Source: Marinobacter salarius (GTDB lineage Bacteria; Pseudomonadota; Gammaproteobacteria; Pseudomonadales; Oleiphilaceae). Taken from it: DNA of 64,000 nucleotides. Positions 58,686-64,000 of this stretch are shown piece by piece. Every line of letters starts with the position of its first letter. Positions within the stretch are counted from its first letter, which is position 1. The stretch is taken from NCBI GenBank assembly GCA_000831005.1, contig CP007152.1, positions 4,402,001-4,466,000 on the forward strand. Reading direction: 5' to 3'. A program made the translations under genes and the position numbers. The notes under the pieces are model-generated. The model was not told the DNA's origin. It was given only the letters and a program-made list of their open reading frames with translations, and did not search any database.

Positions 58686-59090
58686 AGAGCCTTCTTTCTC
58701 CGGCAAGACTTCCCACGAATCAGCTATAATTTCATAACAGCCATCACTATCAAAATAGATCATATAGTGATTAAGAATCCATGAATCTCGGTGATCACTT
58801 GACGTCGATTCAATTAGTTCGTCGATCCATGTAGATTCTGAAAGCTTGACCAGTTTGTCGTAAGCATTTTCTATTTTCCACGCAGGACAATGCATTTCGG
58901 CAACATGGGAATGCGCTCTAACTTTTTCGAAACGCAGACCAGTATTATAGATAATGCCATCCCTGTCGTAGTCAAAATAAAGACAGAGAATGCCGCCAGG
59001 GAACTCTAGCCGAACACCTGATACTGAGGATGTTGAGGGTTCCGGTAATGTATAGCATTCAGCAGTGCTGACCATATTAGTTACCACCAC
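58668..59090 (-). CDS. Hypothetical protein, 140 aa, possible immunity protein
   Basis: Acidic, Trp- and Tyr-containing soluble protein (RLEFPGGILCLYFDYDRDGIIYNTGLRFEKVRAHSHVAEMHCPAWKIENAYDKLVKL...). It lies on the same strand as, and downstream of, the toxin-tip/immunity pair at 59201-59675. It overlaps the 3' end of kptA by 18 bp. Small proteins of this kind often follow toxin tips as secondary immunity genes. No family was recognised. Confidence 0.6.
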   Translation of the reverse strand: MVVTNMVSTAECYTLPEPSTSSVSGVRLEFPGGILCLYFDYDRDGIIYNTGLRFEKVRAHSHVAEMHCPAWKIENAYDKLVKLSESTWIDELIESTSSDHRDSWILNHYMIYFDSDGCYEIIADSWEVLPEKEGSLNNNR

Positions 59091-59200
59091 TTCGCCTTAC
59101 AGTTGGTATCCCCTGATCGGGTCCACCTCACTATTACGGTTAAGTTGCCCGGTCAGCCTTGCTTCGTAAGCTGTAAAATTACAGGAGGACTATGCCTGTT

Positions 59201-59416
59201 TTAAATAACCTCAAACATCGATTTCGGATACAAATAGTCCTCATCTGTGTCATCAACTATTCTGTAATATTCATCATCTTGCTCTACGACATCGTAAATC
59301 TTATTCAACGTTAAGCTGATCATTTCTCCCTCGAACTCTCCTTCGACGAAGCTTCCATCTGGCTTCTCATCTAAGTAAGGTTTTATAGAGACGCATCGTA
59401 CTTTTAATCCAGCCAT
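59201..59416 (-). CDS. Small acidic immunity-type protein, 71 aa
   Basis: MAGLKVRCVSIKPYLDEKPDGSFVEGEFEGEMISLTLNKIYDVVEQDDEYYRIVDDTDEDYLYPKSMFEVI, given here as a short gene read: very acidic, beta-rich (SH3-like pattern IYDVVEQDDEYYRIVDD). Its ATG lies inside the end of the upstream toxin tip (ATGGCTGGATTAA, the TAA being the toxin stop). That overlap and its size are typical of immunity genes of polymorphic toxins. Confidence 0.65.
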   Translation of the reverse strand: MAGLKVRCVSIKPYLDEKPDGSFVEGEFEGEMISLTLNKIYDVVEQDDEYYRIVDDTDEDYLYPKSMFEVI

Positions 59417-59675
59417 GTCTTTACCTTAAATTCAACTTTACCTACACCATGAGCTTCATACCAATGGACTTCTGCTCTCCTGACATTTCCAGACGTCGTA
59501 ACCACATCTGCATCGCCTGATCGCTTCAACCAATTTTTAGCTTTGCCTCCATACTGTTCAACCAGTCGCCCGACCTCTCTAATTCCACGCCCATCTGCTA
59601 TTTTTCTGATATTCGTAACTTTAGAACCTTCGGCTAAATGCTTTATCCAAATGCATAATAAGGCCTGTCGCTGCG
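59404..59675 (-). pseudogene. Orphan polymorphic-toxin C-terminal tip
   Basis: A minus-strand frame without a start codon, open from an upstream TAA at about 59678. It encodes IKHLAEGSKVTNIRKIADGRGIREVGRLVEQYGGKAKNWLKRSGDADVV..., NVRRAEVHWYEAHGVGKVEFKVKTWLD and a stop. The basic composition, the EVHWYEAHGVGKVEFK-type ending and the overlapping acidic gene match the tips of RHS/CdiA/T6SS-type toxins. The delivering N-terminal part is absent. The tip could be an orphan cassette ready for recombination. Confidence 0.6.
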
Positions 59676-59753
59676 CTTGTTATCTGGGTGCTATATGAAC
59701 ATCCAGTTGATACCGTTCGCCAATTCTATGCCGTTAAATCCACCAAAAATAGG

Positions 59754-60124
59754 TCTGTCTTGGCCTTCCACTAGGAAGACTGGACGATGTCTCACGAAAT
59801 AGTCGACGCCGAGACCTTCTACCTGGCATTGGTCTGTCCGGCGACGCTGAACAATTCATTCGTGCGTTCTTTACTGAAGATGTTCGGCCATCTCTATCCC
59901 CCGAACTTCGGGATATGGCGATCAAGCAACGGGAAGCCTTCGATATACCCGACCATGCGGTTTATAAAGATTCGCTCGATTCATTCGACATACTGGGAGG
60001 TTATAGCGAGACCCACGGTCTTGGGCATATCTACATTTTTGACCGAGCCGCTATTCATCATATTGTCGTCAAAGGAAAAGACGCACGCTACAAACAGGTG
60101 GCGAGAAGCATCAGGGAGAGATAA
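59754..60124 (+). pseudogene. 5'-truncated hypothetical gene
   Basis: A plus-strand frame ending GIGLSGDAEQFIRAFFTEDVRPSLSPELRDMAIKQREAFDIPDHAVYKDSLDSFDILGGYSETHGLGHIYIFDRAAIHHIVVKGKDARYKQVARSIRER. The end is well-formed. The start has no Met/ribosome site and is preceded by a stop codon at about 59749. A short competing frame with an ATG at 59787 may be its displaced N-terminus. No family was recognised. Confidence 0.4.
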
Positions 60125-60223
60125 ATGGATATATATGATCGAGAGCACCACGTCATATGTTTGCGTGGAGCCGCGTACAACATGGCGCTGGAGTTCAAAA
60201 TGGCAGCGCAAGGCGTGTAGGTT

Positions 60224-60547
60224 TCAGCAGTTGCCCTTTTTCGCCTGGCCCGGTGGGCAGAAATGGCCACCAGACTTCCGGTAAGGCCGGCGATCATCGT
60301 AGTCATGACGACGGCGATCATGGTCGCGATCGTATTCTCTATGATCTCTGGTGGTAATGGCTGTTCCGGTTGCCGCACCGACGGCACCGCCGAGAATAGC
60401 ACCATCTCTGCCACCTACCTCGTTGCCGATGGCAGCCCCAATTGCTCCGCCAATACCGCCACCTAGCGCGGCGTCGGCTGTGTCACCCGCAACGGCCCCC
60501 AATGAGGTGGCACTCAGAGATAAAAAAACGAGCAGTGATTTCATTTT
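60224..60547 (-). CDS. Glycine-zipper secreted protein
   Basis: From ATG 60547: a signal peptide (KMKSLLVFLSLSATSLGAVAG), then a glycine-zipper repeat region (AALGGGIGGAIGAAIGNEVGGRDGAILGGAVGAATGTAI). A charged HDRRRHDYDDRR stretch follows, and the tail HFCPPGQAKKGNC. The CPPGQAKKG-type tail recurs in small Pseudomonas/Marinobacter surface proteins. It probably associates with the envelope. A start six codons upstream is possible. Confidence 0.75.
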   Translation of the reverse strand, partial: KMKSLLVFLSLSATSLGAVAGDTADAALGGGIGGAIGAAIGNEVGGRDGAILGGAVGAATGTAITTRDHREYDRDHDRRRHDYDDRRPYRKSGGHFCPPGQAKKGNC

Positions 60548-60731
60548 CATTGATATAAATCCCATTGTTCAGGTGGTCTGATCTGCCCGGTATGACGGGA
60601 AGGAGACCATCTTCTCCATCCTCCCATCAGGCACTTGCCAGTTTTATGAACCATTTGAGAATACCAGAAATACACGCTGCTCCACCTATTACTTTTTATT
60701 TATCTTTCAACAGGTTACGAAAATTTAAGGG

Positions 60732-60938
60732 ATGCGCACTCCTTTCAATTGCAGCCACTGGCCGATCTGGACCTGCATCGGATTCGGGTACTTCATGTAT
60801 GGTAGGCGCACAAAAAACATCGTCACCCGTTACTGCGGCATTGGGATGATTCTGTACCCGTACCTTGCAAGCAGCTCCTGGGAGATGTTGGCAGTGGGTG
60901 ACGGGCTGATGTTGGTGCCGCGGTTTGTAGAGATTTAG
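60732..60938 (+). CDS. Small membrane protein, 68 aa
   Basis: The frame gives ...WTCIGFGYFMYGRRTKNIVTRYCGIGMILYPYLASSSWEMLAVGDGLMLVPRFVEI. It resembles a widespread two-helix inner-membrane protein (W.G.GYF.YGRK....LCG..M..YPY...S......G..LM..P). The first ~14 residues (RTPFNCSHWPI) look unlike the family, so a frame break near 60775 is possible. Function of the family is unknown. Confidence 0.5.
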   Translation: MRTPFNCSHWPIWTCIGFGYFMYGRRTKNIVTRYCGIGMILYPYLASSSWEMLAVGDGLMLVPRFVEI

Positions 60939-60991
60939 AGGGCAGCGGGAGAAAATAGCTCTGTCCCAGTTTTCAAAAGGAGCCCGAACAC

Positions 60992-61757
60992 ATGGCACAG
61001 CAACCCCCGGTCATCCTCATAACAGGCGGCGCCCAAGGCATCGGCAAGGGTATTGCCGCCCATTTCCTGGACAAGGGCTGGCGAGTGGTGGTCCTGGACC
61101 AGAATGCAGAAGCCATCAGCGCATGCAGGCAAGATTTCGGTGCCCCGGACAACCTGCTACTGATCACCATGGATGTATCCCGCGAGCCCGACGTAGTCTC
61201 GGCCGTAGCAGAGGCCGCGCGATGGGGCCAGGGACTGGACGCTCTGGTCAATAACGCGGGGATCGCAGATCCAGACACTGGCCCCATAGAAATGCTTGAA
61301 CTGGATCAGTGGCAACGACGAATTGACGTCAACCTGACCGGCGCTTTTTTAATGGCAAAACACGCGGTACCTCATCTGCGCCAACGCCGGGGCAGCATCG
61401 TCAACATCGCCTCTACCGCGCCTTGCAGTCCGAGCCCAATAGCGAGGCGTATGCGGCAACCAAGGGCGGCCTGCTCGCCCTGACCCATGCTCTGGCTGTG
61501 AGCCTGGGGCCCGACGTGCGGGCCAACAGCATCAGCCGGGCTGGATAGATGTCACTGCCTGGCAGGCTGATGCGCCTTCTGAACCGCAGCCTCTTTCCGC
61601 TACCGATCATGAGCAACACCCCAGTGGGCGTGTCGGCAAACCCGAGGACGTGGCGGCTATGGTGGCCTACCTGGTGTCGCCGGACGCAAGCTTTGTGACC
61701 GGTCAGAACTTCGTGATCGACGGCGGCATGACGCGGAAGATGATTTACGAGGAATAA
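60992..61757 (+). pseudogene. Short-chain dehydrogenase/reductase (two frameshifts)
   Basis: About 256 residues over three frames. The first has PPVILITGGAQGIGKGIAAHFL (TGxxxGIG cofactor motif), LVNNAGIAD (NNAG) and SIVNIAS. The second carries the catalytic EAYAATKGGLLALTHALA (YxxxK). The third has VGKPEDVAAMVAYLVSPDASFVTGQNFVIDGGMTRKMIYEE. Both breaks (about 61415 and 61535) are restored by one C in a CC run, which points to sequencing error. The substrate is unknown. Confidence 0.87.
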
Positions 61758-61925
61758 GCCCTGGGTTCCTCCAGCAGGTTCGCCTGACCGGGCATCGCAA
61801 CCGATGGCATTCCGTCATATCACGAATGCGAGCGCCTATGCGCGCTCCCACATCTAGACTAAGCTCTATCGTATTCGGTGTGCTTGCTACCGGCTGGTCG
61901 TAAACACCTGATAGGTGAGGTACGT

Positions 61926-62650
61926 ATGTACGCGCAACGTCTCCGGCTCAGCCGAAAAAGGAACATCGGATTTGCGCTCGGCCTGTGGCTGCTTGTGCCC
62001 GCGATTGCCTGCGCCAATGAGCTCGTTTTTTCATCCATGGAGAGGACACCTATAACCGTCCTGGCTGAAAGCATGCTCAGCCGGGCCTACGGCGAATTTG
62101 GCTACGATATAAGAATGACGCTCATGCCCTCCCGGCGATCGCTGAACATGGCCAACAGTGGGCGGGTTGACGGCGAACTGTTCCGAATTGCCGGCATTGA
62201 AAAGTCCTTTCCCAACCTTGTTCCCGTGCCCTATCCACTAATCCAGGGGCGATTGATGGCAGTGACAATGGGGTCTGGCATCACCGACTGGAATCCGCAG
62301 CATTTATCGAACGCGGTGGTGGGTGTGCGCCGGGGCATTATTGTCGCAGAACGGGCCGCTCGTGGACTGAAGACCATCATGGTGAACGATTACGATCAAA
62401 TGCTGGATTTGTTGAAAGCCGGGCGTATTGATGTGGGGCTGGTGGCAGAGGTCCAGGCGTCTCACCTCTGAACGCGAAGCAGAGAGCACAGCTAATTGTG
62501 CTGGTCAGGCCGGTTACCGAATTCAACCTTTATCATTATCTCAATAACAAGCATCGTGACCTGGCCTTCCCTCTGGCACAGGTCTTCCGGCGGCTGACGG
62601 ACAACGGTGAGTTCGCCGCTATCGTGGAAGCCACCCGGGATGCCCAATGA
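61926..62650 (+). pseudogene. Periplasmic solute-binding protein, SBP family 3-like (frameshift)
   Basis: From ATG 61926: a signal peptide (GFALGLWLLVPAIACA), then ELVFSSMERTPITVLAESMLSRAYGEFGYDIRMTLMPSRRSLNMANSGRVDGELFRIAGI and VGVRRGIIVAERAARGLKTIMVNDYDQMLDLLKAGRIDVGLV. This pattern is common in small ABC-less SBP_bac_3 proteins. A base is off at about 62465; the next frame gives LVRPVTEFNLYHYLNNKHRDLAFPLAQVFRRLTDNGEF... to 62650. The ligand is unknown. Confidence 0.8.
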
Positions 62651-62737
62651 GCGGCGGACCTACCGGCTCTGCTATCTATCCCCACATAGCTGAACTAGAT
62701 TTACTTGATCAGGGATGGGTGCAGAGCGGAGTGGTCT

Positions 62738-63838
62738 ATGCGTATCGAGCGAATGGCCGTATACACGGCGAGCCTGGAATATACTGGAAAAGCCTATGCC
62801 TTCGCTGGTGGCCGCTCTCATCAGGCTTTCGAAACGACGGTGGTTGTACTTTCAACAGACACGGGCCTCGAAGGCTTTGGCGAGGTGTGCCCCTGCGGCC
62901 CCAACTACATGCCGGCGTTTGCGAGGGCCTTCCCTCCTGCCTGTCCCTGCTCGCTCCTGAAATACTCGGCCAGGACCCGCGACAAGTGTCAGTCATCCAG
63001 GAACGAATGAATCAGGCCCTTACCGGCCAGGCGGTTGCCAAAGCGGCCATCGATATTGCCTGCTGGGACCTCCTGGGCAAGGTGTCCGGGCTTCCGGTAT
63101 ACACCTTGCTTGGCGGGCTTCAATCGCCCTCCATGCCCTTGCACCGGATTGTGCCACTGGCCGAGCCAGAGGAAATGGAAGAATCACTACGACGTTACCG
63201 CGACGAGGGGTTCCGCCACATTCAAATTAAGCTGGGCCATGAGGTTGAAGAAGACATTGACCTCGTTCGCAGGCTTGGCAAACTCAAACAGCCGGGTGAG
63301 CTCTGGATCGGTGATATCAATGCCGCCTGGCGGCGCGACGAGGCGCTGCGATTTTCACAGGCCGTCGAGGATGTGGATATTTACCTGGAACAGCCCTGCC
63401 GCAGCTACGAAGAGTGCCTGTCGGTCCGGCGCCGTGCCAGGCATTCGATCAAACTGGACGAAGCTTTCAACACCCTGAATGAGCTCCAGCGCGGCATCAG
63501 GGACGACGCCATGGATGCCATTGCCCTAAAGGTCAGCAAATTCGGTGGACTGACGCCCTCCCGGATCATTCGCGACGTCTGTGCAGATGCCGGCATACCC
63601 ATGACGGTAGAAGACGCCTGGGGCAGTGGAATTGCGACGGCGGCTTACGCGCACCTGGCCGCCAGTACATCCCCCAGAGCCTTGTTGAACACCACCGATC
63701 TGCACAACTACAACACAGTGCAACTCGCCACAGGCGCCCCGGAAGTCGCCAATGGCCCGCATGTGGCTCAGTGATCGACCCGGGCTGGGCGTTACCCCGG
63801 ACTATGAGCTGCTTTCCCTGCGGGACGTCTACGAGTGA
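62738..63838 (+). pseudogene. Enolase-superfamily enzyme (mandelate racemase/muconate lactonizing type, frameshifts)
   Basis: About 366 residues. From ATG 62738: RIERMAVYTASLEY... TGLEGFGEVCPCGPNYMPAFA, then after a break at about 62925 EGLPSCLSLLAPEILGQDPRQ. The barrel has HIQIKLG (catalytic Lys), IGDINAAW, YLEQPC and KLDEAF (metal-binding acids) and VEDAWGS. Near the end (about 63745) another break leads to the last residues LSDRPGLGVTPDYELLSLRDVYE. The GEVCPCGPNYMP segment resembles hydroxyproline-betaine or proline-betaine epimerases, a tentative match. Confidence 0.8.
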
Positions 63839-63925
63839 ATGCCAGGGCGCATTTTGCTGTGGGTGTCTGCGATCACGCGGATTTGCATGAGTGGTCAAGC
63901 CCCACTTTCACGGTATAGTGCCCCC

Positions 63926-64000
63926 ATGAATTATCCCCAACGCATCGTCTGCCTAACAGAAGAAACCACAGAGACCCTCTACGCCATCGGCGCCGAGCCG
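63926..64000 (+). CDS. BtuF-like periplasmic binding protein, 5' end
   Basis: The window closes inside a gene beginning MNYPQRIVCLTEETTETLYAIGAEP. This is the usual start of cobalamin/metal-type helical-backbone binding proteins (RIVSL..E.TE.LYALGA). There is no signal peptide, as in the cytosolic-looking Marinobacter relatives. Only 25 codons are visible. Confidence 0.7.
   Translation, partial: MNYPQRIVCLTEETTETLYAIGAEP

Noticed and set aside
59640..59700. GCCTGTCGCTGCGCTTGTTA near the orphan toxin tip, considered as an integron attC site.
   Set aside because: Neither the GTTRRRY core nor paired inner repeats could be found, and the neighbouring genes are not arranged as cassettes.

Overview
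The window comes from a gammaproteobacterium, almost certainly a Marinobacter of the M. nauticus / hydrocarbonoclasticus / aquaeolei group. The evidence is the rpoB-rpoC-rpsL-rpsG-fusA order, a ferredoxin / CYP153A / ferredoxin-reductase alkane-hydroxylation cluster whose P450 reads like the known Marinobacter CYP153A enzymes, DcaP-like porins and typical codon use. No searches were run; names rest on motifs and family recall.

Layout. (1) 1-9274: intact end of rpoB, then rpoC, rpsL, rpsG, fusA. The str operon stops abruptly at what looks like the tufA leader; tufA is replaced by a 5'-truncated IS1380-type transposase that carries a 109-bp MITE-like insertion in frame. (2) 10.4-14.8 kb: nested mobile DNA. 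An IS66 tail is split by an IS3-family element whose orfB is split by a group II intron. (3) 15-20.7 kb: a five-gene Liv-type ABC importer plus a DcaP-like porin. (4) 20.9-24.2 kb: an IS66 element with two left and two right ends, then an IS110 scrap. (5) 24.2-30.4 kb: an RND/MFP efflux pair, an alpha/beta hydrolase, two PaaI-like thioesterases and a divergent TetR regulator with a palindromic operator. (6) 30.4-34.7 kb: AraC regulator and the divergent fdx-CYP153-fdR operon. (7) 34.7-42.5 kb: an accessory island of IS5 and IS3/IS2-type pieces, small orphan genes and a polymorphic-toxin locus. (8) 42.5-49.2 kb: ordinary chromosomal genes (selO, membrane protein, rhodanese, LysR, thioredoxin, lpxR). 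(9) 49.2-60.5 kb: a KfrA/LysR chimera, a Tn3-family element with tyrosine-recombinase resolution genes (Tn4651-like), kptA, and an orphan toxin tip with its immunity gene. (10) 60.7-64 kb: SDR, solute-binding protein, enolase-superfamily epimerase and the start of a BtuF-like gene.

The most interesting system is at 38.2-40.8 kb. A long modular protein ends in a RelA/SpoT-type nucleotide pyrophosphokinase domain, followed with overlapping reading frames by a 77-residue protein and by a small alarmone hydrolase with all HD motifs intact. It reads as a secreted or contact-delivered alarmone-synthetase toxin whose immunity is enzymatic.

A caveat for the whole window: more than twenty genes carry apparent single-base losses, while rpoC, fusA, selO, the AraC gene and others are intact. 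Several losses shorten a homopolymer, so sequencing error is a serious alternative to gene decay. Genes so affected are marked as pseudogenes but may be intact in the cell.
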